From contig NZ_AUCK01000031.1 in NCBI RefSeq assembly GCF_000429725.1, positions 1-47,127 on the forward strand: 47,127 nucleotides of DNA. Reading direction: 5' to 3'. Positions within the stretch are counted from its first letter, which is position 1, and each line of letters begins with the position of its first letter. The notes below the pieces were generated by a model that saw only the letters and a program-made list of their open reading frames with translations, did not search any database and was not told where the DNA came from. Shown here piece after piece: positions 26,131-34,502 of the stretch. The translations under genes and the position numbers were made by a program. The stretch comes from Alkalicoccus chagannorensis DSM 18086. GTDB lineage: Bacteria; Bacillota; Bacilli; Bacillales; Salisediminibacteriaceae.

Positions 26131-26841
26131 TTGTATGCGTCTTGCGAAATCCACGAACTTGAATTTATCCGGCCGGTGCCGGGACTCCGTGTACTGAAAC
26201 AAACTCGCGTCATCGAAATAGACGTGATTTTTCACCACCACGACGTGCTGACATCCTCCGAGATCCAGGTACTGCCGATCCTCATCTGTCGGTTCGACGA
26301 CGACAATCTCTTTCTTCGCAAAACTGATACTCATGTGCAGCTCGTGTTCGATGTAATCGTAAATCGAATGACGGCAGATTTCTTCCGTCAGGTTATCGAT
26401 AAACATCTGCTTGAAATAATCTTTATCGAGAATAATCTTTTCTCCGTCAATTTCCCGGACACGGTGGACTTCCCACACCTGGTGATCAGGAGCACACTGC
26501 AGTTCCGTCTGAATCACGTCATCCGGGACGCCCAGCTCCAATTTTTCCACGAGTGTGCGGTGCGTGTCTCCAAGCGTACCTGCCAATTCTTTGAAGCTGA
26601 CCAGACCGCTGACCGGAAAATCAAACTTGCGGGCATCCAGTACGATCGAGCCTTTCCCCTGTACTTTTTGAATATACCCGTTCTGTGCAAGCAGATGAAG
26701 TGCCTTGCGGATGGTTTCACGGGATGTTTCGTGCGTCTCCATCAGTTCATGTTCTGACGGCAGTTTGGCTCCAGCAGGGAACACGCCCTGCTGGATTTTA
26801 TCCGCCGTATCTCTGTAGATCTGGATGTATTTATTCTGCAT
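26119..26841 (-). CDS. treR: TreR trehalose operon repressor (GntR family)
   Basis: A 240-residue repressor that leaves its operator when trehalose-6-phosphate binds. The N-terminal winged helix has IQQGVFPAGAKLPSEHELMETHETSRETIRKALHLLAQNGYI; the C-terminal UTRA domain (from about residue 75) has FDFPVSGLVSFKELAG and DYIEHELHMSISFAKKEI. The final residues IQGGT are encoded by the terminator hairpin and seem added. The ATG at 26841 follows GGAGGAG and lies 16 bp after the treA stop codon. A perfect operator lies before treA, implying autoregulation of both genes. Confidence 0.93.
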   Translation of the reverse strand: MQNKYIQIYRDTADKIQQGVFPAGAKLPSEHELMETHETSRETIRKALHLLAQNGYIQKVQGKGSIVLDARKFDFPVSGLVSFKELAGTLGDTHRTLVEKLELGVPDDVIQTELQCAPDHQVWEVHRVREIDGEKIILDKDYFKQMFIDNLTEEICRHSIYDYIEHELHMSISFAKKEIVVVEPTDEDRQYLDLGGCQHVVVVKNHVYFDDASLFQYTESRHRPDKFKFVDFARRIQGGT

Positions 26842-26857
26842 GCTCTCCTCCGATCAT

Positions 26858-28531
26858 TCAGCTGTCTGCAGGAAATCGAAGCACGAACGACTCGTATGGC
26901 CGGACCACCATGTCCGCGTGCTGTACCGTGTCGTCATAATTGGAGAGAAGCAGTTCTGCTTCCCGGGTCCGCAGGGATGGAGGCATCTGGAAGTGTGCTT
27001 CGCCATCATAGAAATGATTCACCACGAGCAGCACTTCGCCTTGATACTCTCGTGTGAACACAAACAAACGCTCATCGTCTTCCTGCAGCAGCGTATAGTT
27101 ACCGAAAGTAATGATATCATACTCTTTGCGCAGTTGTATCAATCGACGATAATGATAAAAAATCGACTGTTCGTCTGCAAGCGCCGCCTCAGCGTTGACA
27201 GTATCAATGTTGTCCGCCGCTGGAATCCACGGCGTTCCGCTTGTGAATCCGCCGTGCTGCTCCGCCGTCCACTGCACCGGTGTGCGGGCATTATCCCGGG
27301 ACTTCGCTTTGATCAGCGGCATGATATCATCGTCAGTCCAGCCTTCTTCTTTTTTCATTTGATAAAAATTCAACGTTTCTACGTCCCGGTAGTCGTTGAT
27401 CCGATCAAACCGCGGATTGGTCATCCCGAACTCTTCTCCTTGATAAATATACGGCGTTCCCTGCATCATATGCGCGGTGGTCGCCAGCATCTTCGCCGAT
27501 TCCCGGTGATACGTACCGTCGTTTCCATAACGGGATACGACTCTCGGCTGATCATGGTTGCACCAGAACAGGGCATTCCATCCTCCGCCTTCGTGCATGC
27601 GAACCTGCCATTCAGAAAGGATCTGTTTCAGCTGGTGAAAGTCGAACGGCGCGTCCGCCCATTTTTCCCCACCTGGATAATCGACTTTCAAATGATGGAA
27701 CTGAAAAGTCATACTCAGTTCCTCCCGGTCCGGACGCGTGTACTGAATGCAGTGGTCGATCGTAGTGGAACTCATCTCTCCGACCGTCATGGCATCGTAC
27801 TTCGAGAAGACTTCACGGTTCATCTCATGCATGAACTCATGCGCGCGCGGCCCGTCCGTATAGAAACGGCGGCCATCGCCCTGGTCGTCGTTCGGAAATG
27901 ATTGATCTTTGGATATCAGATTGATGACATCGAGACGAAAGCCGTCGACCCCTTTATCAAACCAGTACGTCATCATGTCGTAAACGTCTCGGCGCACCTG
28001 CTCATTCTCCCAGTTCAGATCCGCCTGCGTGACATCGAACAGATGCAGGTAATACTGCCCTGTCGCTTCCTCGTATTCCCAGGCGTTTCCGCCGAATTTG
28101 GACTGCCAGTTTGTCGGTTCGGCTCCGTCGACCGGGTCTTTCCAGATATAGTAGTTCCGGTACGGGTTGTCTCTGGAGGCGCGTGCCTGCTGAAACCAGT
28201 CGTGTTCGGTCGATGTATGATTAACGACAATATCCATGATGACTTTGATGCCTCGAGCATGGGCCGCCTCAAGCAGCTGATCAAAATCTTCCATCGTGCC
28301 GTATTCATGATGAATCGCATAATAATCACTAATATCGTAGCCGTTGTCCCGCTGCGGTGATGCATACGGCGGTGTCAACCAAATGACGTCGACACCGAGA
28401 TAGCGCAGATAATCAAGTTTTTGAATAATGCCCTGCAGATCGCCGGTCCCCGTCCCCATCGTATCAAGAAAGCTTTTTGGGTATATCTGATAGACAACCG
28501 CTTTTCTCCACCATTCCTGCATTGCTGTCAT
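26858..28531 (-). CDS. treA: Phospho-alpha-(1,1)-glucosidase (trehalose-6-phosphate hydrolase)
   Basis: A 557-residue GH13 enzyme that splits trehalose-6-phosphate into glucose and glucose-6-phosphate in the cytoplasm. The GH13 blocks are complete: DIVVNHT, GFRLDVINLISKD with the nucleophile Asp, VGEMSSTT with the acid/base Glu, and NHDQPR with the transition-state Asp. WWRKAVVYQIYPKSFLDT and GYDISDYYAIHHEYGT are typical of TreA/TreC. The ATG at 28531 lies 10 bases after AAGGAGG. The usual trehalose-specific phosphotransferase gene (treP) is not in the window, so its substrate must be supplied by a transporter encoded elsewhere. Confidence 0.94.
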   Translation of the reverse strand: MTAMQEWWRKAVVYQIYPKSFLDTMGTGTGDLQGIIQKLDYLRYLGVDVIWLTPPYASPQRDNGYDISDYYAIHHEYGTMEDFDQLLEAAHARGIKVIMDIVVNHTSTEHDWFQQARASRDNPYRNYYIWKDPVDGAEPTNWQSKFGGNAWEYEEATGQYYLHLFDVTQADLNWENEQVRRDVYDMMTYWFDKGVDGFRLDVINLISKDQSFPNDDQGDGRRFYTDGPRAHEFMHEMNREVFSKYDAMTVGEMSSTTIDHCIQYTRPDREELSMTFQFHHLKVDYPGGEKWADAPFDFHQLKQILSEWQVRMHEGGGWNALFWCNHDQPRVVSRYGNDGTYHRESAKMLATTAHMMQGTPYIYQGEEFGMTNPRFDRINDYRDVETLNFYQMKKEEGWTDDDIMPLIKAKSRDNARTPVQWTAEQHGGFTSGTPWIPAADNIDTVNAEAALADEQSIFYHYRRLIQLRKEYDIITFGNYTLLQEDDERLFVFTREYQGEVLLVVNHFYDGEAHFQMPPSLRTREAELLLSNYDDTVQHADMVVRPYESFVLRFPADS

Positions 28532-28562
28532 AATCGATCATCCTCCTTGTTGAGCTACGAAA

Positions 28563-28591
28563 AGTATATCTTGTATATACAAGATAGTAAA
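28563..28591 (-). promoter_or_regulatory. treA promoter overlapped by TreR operator
   Basis: On the minus strand TTTACT (28586-28591) and TATACT (28563-28568) are spaced by 17 bp. The spacer is filled by the operator at 28567-28586, so TreR binding would block RNA polymerase. Confidence 0.7.
28567..28586. promoter_or_regulatory. TreR operator
   Basis: TATCTTGTATATACAAGATA is a perfect 20-bp palindrome whose core TTGTATATACAA is the known TreR recognition sequence in Bacillus. Confidence 0.88.
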
Positions 28592-28757
28592 CCGTATGTA
28601 CGATTCTATGTTCCCTCTGCAGCTCGTTTAAAAACGCCTCCCCCTTTCTGCCTCTGCCTCATTTTTAAAATACGCCGTTTTTCCGTATAGATTTTCCTGC
28701 AGACACCGATATAAAGGACAGGAGCATCAACTTCACATAAGAAATGCAGGTGATCAC

Positions 28758-29591
28758 ATGACCGTTACCATTTATTCTGTACTGGACCGCTTCTCTGCTT
28801 TTTATCATGCCGCAGCAGAAGCTGACCCCGCCGAACGGTGGAGGCTCTGGAAAGAACATTATCGTTTCATCCCGGTCGAAGACGGAAGAACCGGTGACAG
28901 AAACGGCCGGCGCCGGCTCGATGAAGCCTGGCCGAAATATCGGTATGTACAAGGACGAATCCGCCGGCCGCGGCCGCAGGAGAAAGAGCTTAACAAAGCA
29001 AAACTTCAGATCGAACAGCTTCTGGCAGCGGAATCCGGCAGCCTTCCTGTCATTCATTTCGTCGGGTTCTTCGAAAAAGCCTCCTTCATCGCCCCACTAG
29101 ATAAAAGCGGCACGCCCGCTCTCTGCCTTCCTGTCGAAATTCCGCTGGAAGAAGCGGAATGGACACGACCGCTCGTAACCGCTGTCCATATTCGAAAAGC
29201 AGGACTCTCCATCGGCACCGATCGGACGCTGGCCCGGAGATTGATAGAGGACGGCCTGGCCCTGCACGTGACTGCATTGGTAATGAAACAGAGAGGAATG
29301 CCTTTTTCCGCAGGCCGGAGCCGGCAGTGGGCCGATCAGTGTGCTCGTGGATTAACTGCTATTTTCCGGGCTGCCCGGCCACGTTTGAACCAGTCTCATG
29401 ATCTGGAACTTCTCTATGGACCCCAGGGGGTGAATGGAGAAGCGGATGAAGGGCTGTACCTGGCGTGGGTCCTTCTTGATTTCGCCGTTCAACAAGGGTG
29501 GACGTTTTCCCAGATTGCTTCTGCCTCCGAGGATCAGCTCCCCCAGCTGACTGCTGACTTCATGGATGAATATCGCTGGCACGCTTTGTAG
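28758..29591 (+). CDS. DUF2268-like protein, protease motif degraded
   Basis: A 277-residue soluble protein that resembles DUF2268 (YjaZ-type putative zinc proteases) in its arrangement: a charged N-terminal half, then PVIHFVGFFEKASFIAPLDKSGTPALCLPVEI, then a helix where HExxH is expected, then LIEDGLALHVT in place of the usual EGLAEH. The helix reads TAVHIRKAGLS, so the Glu and second His are absent and peptidase activity is unlikely. The ATG at 28758 follows AGGTGATC closely. Divergent from treA. The family call is tentative. Confidence 0.55.
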   Translation: MTVTIYSVLDRFSAFYHAAAEADPAERWRLWKEHYRFIPVEDGRTGDRNGRRRLDEAWPKYRYVQGRIRRPRPQEKELNKAKLQIEQLLAAESGSLPVIHFVGFFEKASFIAPLDKSGTPALCLPVEIPLEEAEWTRPLVTAVHIRKAGLSIGTDRTLARRLIEDGLALHVTALVMKQRGMPFSAGRSRQWADQCARGLTAIFRAARPRLNQSHDLELLYGPQGVNGEADEGLYLAWVLLDFAVQQGWTFSQIASASEDQLPQLTADFMDEYRWHAL

Positions 29592-29665
29592 ATTCATCTA
29601 ATAAGCACGCGTGAAAACGCCATGAATTTTGTATAATCATCTATCGCTTCCGTATGCTCCCTCCA

Positions 29666-29685
29666 CTATAATGAACATATTATAG
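29666..29685. promoter_or_regulatory. Palindrome and -10 box upstream of glcD
   Basis: CTATAAT, a 6-base spacer, and ATTATAG form a perfect 7-bp inverted repeat; the left arm contains a consensus TATAAT -10 box (29667-29672). It could be an operator for an unidentified regulator. Confidence 0.45.
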
Positions 29686-29686
29686 A

Positions 29687-29704
29687 CCGGAGGGATGCCT
29701 CCGG
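29687..29704 (+). other. Short hairpin in glcD leader
   Basis: CCGGAGG, GATG, CCTCCGG form a 7-bp stem with a tetraloop, ending two bases before the GGGAGGAA ribosome site of glcD. It could affect translation or protect the 5' end. Confidence 0.5.
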
Positions 29705-29720
29705 CTGGGAGGAATGAACG

Positions 29721-31139
29721 ATGCTTCAGCCAGAAGTGAAAGACGCACTCATCCACGTACTTGGTAAAGCGTACATCGCCGATACCGAAGAACAGCGGAT
29801 CGCCTACTCTTACGACGGGACCCCGGGTTTTTCCGCCGAACCGGATGCTGTCGTCAGACCAGGATCAACCCAAGACGTTCAGGAGGTTGTCAAGATCTGC
29901 CGGCAGTATGGGGTTCCCATCGTCCCGCGCGGGTCCGGCACGAACCTCTGTGCAGGCACTACGCCGACCTACGGTGGGGTTGTGATGGTCTTCACCCGGA
30001 TGAAAGACATTCTCGAGGTCGACCAGGAGAATCTCACCATGACGGTGCAGCCCGGAGTTACGACGCTGGAAATCGTCCAGCGCGCAGAAGCAGAGGGGCT
30101 TTTTTATCCCCCGGATCCAAGTTCGATGAAGATCTCGACCATCGGCGGGAATATTAATGAAAACTCCGGCGGACTCCGCGGGCTTAAATACGGGGTGACA
30201 AAAGATTATGTACTCGGCCTGGAAGCGGTCATGTCCGATGGATCCTGCATCCGTACCGGTGGAAAACTGGCAAAGGATGTCGCGGGCTATGATTTTACGA
30301 AGCTGCTGACCGGATCAGAAGGCACGCTCGGAATCGTCACGGAAGCCGTGTTGAAACTCGTTCCCCCTCCGCCGGTCAAAAAAACGATGCTCGCGCTGTA
30401 TCCCTCCATGGAGTATGCCGCTGCCTCTGTCTCCGGTATCATCGCGTCCAAGATCATTCCGGCAACGCTCGAATTTCTTGATCAACCGACGATGGAAGCT
30501 GTCGAAGCCTATGCACAGGTCGGTCTTCCAGTCGAAGCAGGTGCGCTTCTCCTCATTGAACAGGACGGGGAAGAAGAACTCGTGGACCGGCACATGGCGC
30601 AGATGAAAGAAGTCTGCGAAAAAAATCATGCCTTCTCGGTGAAAATGGCCGCCTCCGCTGAAGAAGCTGCTGCGTTAACCGAAGCACGACGATCGGCACT
30701 GACGGCTCTGGCCCGCCGCCGTCCGACGACCATGCTCGAAGATGCGACGGTCCCCCGTTCGAAAATTGCCGAGATGGTCCGTTTCATCGAAAAAACTGCC
30801 GCCGCCCATCAAGTAGAAATCTGCACATTCGGCCACGCCGGAGATGGAAACCTTCATCCGACCTGCATGACGGATGTCCGGGACCAGGAGGAAATGGCCC
30901 GGGTGGAAGCTGCGTTTGAAGATATTTTTGCAGAGGCCGTCCGCCTTGGTGGAACGATCACCGGCGAGCACGGCGTAGGAGAAATGAAGTCGCCGTATCT
31001 CGCATGGAAACTGGGCGAAAGCGGAGTTGTAGCCATGAAAGCCGTCAAACAGGCGCTAGACCCCGACAACATCATGAATCCCGGTAAACTGTTTGCCGGC
31101 GACACAAGAAATCGAGTTTCTCTAGGAGGGGACCGCTGA
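29721..31139 (+). CDS. glcD: Glycolate oxidase FAD-binding subunit GlcD
   Basis: A 472-residue FAD-linked oxidase of the GlcD/LDH family that oxidises glycolate (or a related 2-hydroxyacid). The PCMH-type FAD domain (about residues 40-220) has VVRPGSTQDVQEVVKICRQY, PRGSGTNLCAG and ENSGGLRGLKYGVTKDYVLG. The C-terminal substrate domain has GHAGDGNLHP, with the metal-binding His, and GEHGVGEMKSPYL. The stop codon overlaps the glcF start by one base, a sign of coupling. The ATG follows GGGAGGAA. A GlcE subunit is not encoded here, which is usual for Bacillus glcD-glcF pairs. Confidence 0.93.
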   Translation: MLQPEVKDALIHVLGKAYIADTEEQRIAYSYDGTPGFSAEPDAVVRPGSTQDVQEVVKICRQYGVPIVPRGSGTNLCAGTTPTYGGVVMVFTRMKDILEVDQENLTMTVQPGVTTLEIVQRAEAEGLFYPPDPSSMKISTIGGNINENSGGLRGLKYGVTKDYVLGLEAVMSDGSCIRTGGKLAKDVAGYDFTKLLTGSEGTLGIVTEAVLKLVPPPPVKKTMLALYPSMEYAAASVSGIIASKIIPATLEFLDQPTMEAVEAYAQVGLPVEAGALLLIEQDGEEELVDRHMAQMKEVCEKNHAFSVKMAASAEEAAALTEARRSALTALARRRPTTMLEDATVPRSKIAEMVRFIEKTAAAHQVEICTFGHAGDGNLHPTCMTDVRDQEEMARVEAAFEDIFAEAVRLGGTITGEHGVGEMKSPYLAWKLGESGVVAMKAVKQALDPDNIMNPGKLFAGDTRNRVSLGGDR

Positions 31140-32461
31140 TGAGCATACAGCAGGATTTTCAGGAACACGTTGATTACGAAGAGCTGATGAACTGTACGAG
31201 GTGCGGGTTCTGTCTGCCGGCCTGTCCAACATACCTGCACACCGATGGGAATGAAGCCAGTTCCCCACGCGGCAGGATCGCGCTGATGAAAGCAGTGGCT
31301 GATGGGCGCAAAGAACCGGATGAAGAAGTCGAGGCTCAACTGCAGGAATGCCTCGGCTGCCGTGCCTGTGAGCCTGCCTGTCCCTCCGGAGTTCCATACG
31401 GACAGCTGTTAGAACAGGCGCGTACCGTTATCGAAAAGCATAAAAAGCACTCGCTGCCGGTCAAAGTGCTACGTGGAGCCACTTTCGGCTGGATGTTTTT
31501 GTCTCAGAAGCGCATGAACCGCGTTCATCAGATGCGGCGTCTCTATGAAAAAACCCCGCTGCAGCAGCTCATGCGCCGGACGAATGCGTTCGCGCTGCTC
31601 CCAGGGGAAGCCGCTGTGATGGAAAAAGTGATTCCGAAAGCCGTTCCAGCTTCCAGGATCCGTTCGGTCCCGAAACAGGAAAAGGCGGAAACGACCGAAC
31701 AGATCAACGTTGCTTTTTTCCGCGGGTGTCTGATGAGCACCATGTTTGCAGAAACGAACGAAAACACCCGCTACGTGCTCCGCAGGTCCGGCTGCAACAT
31801 TGTGCATCCGGAAGCCCAGGAATGCTGTGGAGCCCTGCACGCCCACGGCGGAGAAGAAGAGCGGGCGAAAGCACTGGCGCGGCAGAATATCGAAGCGTTT
31901 GAGGCTGTGGAAGCAGATGTCATCATCTCAAATGCCGGCGGCTGCGGCGCAGCGTTAAAGGACTATCCCTTCCTTCTCCGCGATGATCCGGAGTTTAAAG
32001 AGCGTGCGAAAGTGTTTGCTGAGAAATCGATGGATGTGAGCACACTGCTCGACCGTCTCGACCTGCCGCCGATGCAGTACGACGCAGAAGTCGTCACCTA
32101 TCAGCCATCCTGCCACCTGGAAAATGTCATGAAGGAAAAAGGTCATGTCGAGTCTCTGCTTCGTGGCATTGAAGGAGTTTCGTATACGGCTATGCCGCAG
32201 AAGGAGCAATGCTGTGGTTCAGCCGGAATCTACAACCTGATTCAGCCGAAAATGGCGATGCGCATCCTGGACCGGAAAATGAAGGATGTCTCGCTGACTA
32301 GAGCCTCGGTGATCATTACGTCCAATCCGGGCTGCCTGCTGCAGATGAAAGCCGGCATTGAGCGGGAAGGACTCAGCGGCGAGGTGCGCGCGGAGCACAT
32401 CATGGATTTCACTGCCGAAGCCATCCGCCGGGCCGAGAAAGAAGCAGCGACCAGCGTTTAA
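31139..32461 (+). CDS. glcF: Glycolate oxidase iron-sulfur subunit GlcF
   Basis: A 440-residue protein that passes electrons from GlcD to the quinone pool or another acceptor. Two 4Fe-4S binding sites are in CTRCGFCLPACPTY and CLGCRACEPACPSG near the N-terminus. Two CCG domains follow: SCHLENVMKEKGHV with EQCCGSAGIYN, and QECCGALHAHGG with its partner Cys. The start overlaps the stop of glcD. A terminator lies about 150 bp downstream. Confidence 0.94.
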   Translation: MSIQQDFQEHVDYEELMNCTRCGFCLPACPTYLHTDGNEASSPRGRIALMKAVADGRKEPDEEVEAQLQECLGCRACEPACPSGVPYGQLLEQARTVIEKHKKHSLPVKVLRGATFGWMFLSQKRMNRVHQMRRLYEKTPLQQLMRRTNAFALLPGEAAVMEKVIPKAVPASRIRSVPKQEKAETTEQINVAFFRGCLMSTMFAETNENTRYVLRRSGCNIVHPEAQECCGALHAHGGEEERAKALARQNIEAFEAVEADVIISNAGGCGAALKDYPFLLRDDPEFKERAKVFAEKSMDVSTLLDRLDLPPMQYDAEVVTYQPSCHLENVMKEKGHVESLLRGIEGVSYTAMPQKEQCCGSAGIYNLIQPKMAMRILDRKMKDVSLTRASVIITSNPGCLLQMKAGIEREGLSGEVRAEHIMDFTAEAIRRAEKEAATSV

Positions 32462-32610
32462 CTCTTTCCGTTGATGAGCCGGCTCATTCATGTACAGCTT
32501 GGTTCAAACATCCCGCTGTCAGCGTCGGTTCTCAGGATTAAGTACGATGCGGCACTGGGGCTTCCGCCGCCGTCTCCCTTGAGGAGAACGTCTGCATGGC
32601 TTTCCTAATC

Positions 32611-32662
32611 AAAACAAACCCGCTGCTGTTCCCTCTTTCCGGGCATAGCAGCGGGTTTGTTT
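32611..32662 (+). terminator. Terminator after glcF
   Basis: AAACAAACCCGCTGCT and AGCAGCGGGTTTGTTT form a perfect 16-bp stem around a 19-base loop. Good for termination in both directions. Confidence 0.88.
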
Positions 32663-32690
32663 CAGTCGTGAGCACGTCGGCCTTTTAAGC

Positions 32691-32833
32691 GTGATAGAAC
32701 AAAAGGGCGGAGCACCTTTCTGTCGGAACGGCGTGTACCGCAAGCTTTACGAGGGAAGAAAGAGATTTTCTTTCTACCGTGCAGCGCATGAAGCCGCCGT
32801 TTCCCTGTATGAAAACACCTACATTCTTATCAC
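32691..32833 (+). repeat. R1 interspersed repeat, copy 4, with inverted ends
   Basis: This copy starts GTGATAGAACAAAAG and ends ACATTCTTATCAC, so its ends are inverted repeats (GTGATAGAA against TTCTTATCAC, one-base gap). Outer pair AACGGCG/CGCCGTT is kept. It lies in the 453-bp gap between glcF and the small membrane gene. No direct duplication of flanking bases was found. Confidence 0.8.
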
Positions 32834-32914
32834 AGAATGAAAAGGTGGTATCTGCCCGGCTGAGAAAGAACTTCCCAGCATAGGACATCAGGCTTCTTTT
32901 TCCTTCTGCTGCGA

Positions 32915-33211
32915 TTATCGATAGGGCTGATAAGCATTCTTTTTACGTGTGAATGGGTACCGTTTGGAAAGGGCTTCTCCTACCATTGCAGCTGGTACCA
33001 TGACCATACCGGCCGTCATGATTAAGACAATCAGCCAGTGCGTATACGCCATCTGAAAAACAGCGAATATCACAACACTATGAAGCAGAACCATGGTCAG
33101 GGGCAGCGACAACAGGGTGATCCACTGGTTACGGAGGACAAATCCAGAGGCAAGGGCAGTCAAGAAGCTTAAGAGCGGCATGACATATAGAACAAGATCC
33201 ATCGGCGTCAT
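32915..33211 (-). CDS. Small integral membrane protein
   Basis: A 98-residue protein with three predicted membrane helices: VLYVMPLLSFLTALASGFVL, LLSLPLTMVLLHSVVIFAVF and WLIVLIMTAGMVMVPAAMVG, and a basic C-terminus. I do not recognise it with certainty. The ATG at 33211 follows AAGGAG at 11 bases; the ATG three codons later is an alternative. It is alone between two terminators. Confidence 0.65.
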   Translation of the reverse strand: MTPMDLVLYVMPLLSFLTALASGFVLRNQWITLLSLPLTMVLLHSVVIFAVFQMAYTHWLIVLIMTAGMVMVPAAMVGEALSKRYPFTRKKNAYQPYR

Positions 33212-33424
33212 AAGTCATCGATCTCCTTCCCTTTTTTTCATTTTCCGGCCCATCATCCGGTATTGTTTATTTACCCCTTTGTACAATTTTTGAACCACTA
33301 TTTTAAAAGTTTTATTTAATAACTATCCGCTTCATGTTCGTACAGCTGCCAGCAGAAGCCGCCCCCCAGGAGTGGAAAGAGAGCGGCAAAAAAGCAGGGT
33401 CCATCGGAGGTACACACCGTATGA

Positions 33425-33455
33425 GAGCCGCCTCCAGTGATACGGAAGGCGGCTC
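33425..33455 (-). terminator. Terminator-like hairpin after the pirin gene
   Basis: GAGCCGCCTTCC and GGAGGCGGCTC, read on the minus strand, form an 11- to 12-bp stem, about 30 bp after the pirin stop codon. No strong T tract. Confidence 0.6.
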
Positions 33456-33486
33456 AAGACGTATATAAGCATTTTCTGTTGTGCGT

Positions 33487-34323
33487 TTATTGCGAAGAAG
33501 GCCCAAATTTGCCGGCGTGATAATCTTTCATCGCCTGACGGATCTCTTCCTCTGAGTTCATCACAAAAGGACCGCCCGTAGCAACCGGTTCTCCAATCGG
33601 CTCACCCGCATAGAACAGCACTCTGGCGCGAGTTTCTGCTGTAACCTGTGCAGTACTGTCACCATCTGCTTTTTCGAATACAGCTGTTCCTGCTCGGGAC
33701 AGCGGCTGCTTGTCTTCTCCTGCGTGCACCTGCCCTGTGAGAACGAAACAGAACACCGTCTCCGACCCGGGCAGTTCCAGCTGCCAGCTGCTGCCGGCTT
33801 CCAGTTCGACTTCAGCCATACGGAACGGATATACGCTCTCGACGGGTCCTGTCGTTCCGTTGATATTGCCGCTGTAAACTTTCACACGAACGCCCTGCTG
33901 TTCTACCGAAGGAACCTCGTCGTACCGGCCATTCTGATAGTAGCTTGTGCTGAATTTCTCCTGCTTAGGCAGGTTCAGCCAGAGCTGCAGTGTATGAATC
34001 AGATCGTTATCCACTGCTTCTTCCGCATGGCGGGCTCCACCACCGGCGTTCATATACTGCATATCACCGGCATCGAGCACAGAATACCCACCGCTGTTAT
34101 CGGTGTGTTCGAGTCTTCCATCCACGACATACGTGATGGTCTGAAATCCGCGGTGCGGATGGTCAGCGAAAGCTCCCCGTTTGAACCAATCTTCTGCCAT
34201 GAGTAAGAAAGGATCCATCATGTCCATTTTTTCAGGTGGGAGCACCATGCCTTTCTGTACGTTTGGGAGCGGCTGCATGTCATACGCAGTCTGCCAGCTT
34301 TCCTGTATTTTTCTATTAATCAT
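33487..34323 (-). CDS. Pirin family protein
   Basis: A 278-residue bicupin of the pirin family. Metal-ligand His of the N-terminal cupin are in DHPHRGFQTITYVVDG and LEHTDNSGG, with MNAGGGARHAEE further on. Bacterial pirins include quercetinases and redox sensors; the role here is unknown. The ATG at 34323 is chosen: it lies 9 bases after AAGGAGG, while upstream in-frame starts overlap that site or precede it. It is monocistronic and divergent from the GntP permease gene. Confidence 0.88.
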   Translation of the reverse strand: MINRKIQESWQTAYDMQPLPNVQKGMVLPPEKMDMMDPFLLMAEDWFKRGAFADHPHRGFQTITYVVDGRLEHTDNSGGYSVLDAGDMQYMNAGGGARHAEEAVDNDLIHTLQLWLNLPKQEKFSTSYYQNGRYDEVPSVEQQGVRVKVYSGNINGTTGPVESVYPFRMAEVELEAGSSWQLELPGSETVFCFVLTGQVHAGEDKQPLSRAGTAVFEKADGDSTAQVTAETRARVLFYAGEPIGEPVATGGPFVMNSEEEIRQAMKDYHAGKFGPSSQ

Positions 34324-34502
34324 ATTAATCATCCTCCTTCTACATTTAGTTATAACATACATTTCTTCCACTTACAAAAAGTTAGTTCATAAAGCGTTTT
34401 CGATTTTCTGAATCCTCGCGATTTTTCTGACGGCGTAGCCAGCAACCGCGAGCCATGGTAGGATTAGTTGTTTGTAATGCCCACTGAAAAGGAGTGATGA
34501 CG

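Noticed and set aside
29611-29624. Catabolite-responsive element upstream of glcD
   Set aside because: TGAAAACGCCATGA matches only part of the cre consensus and lacks its symmetry.
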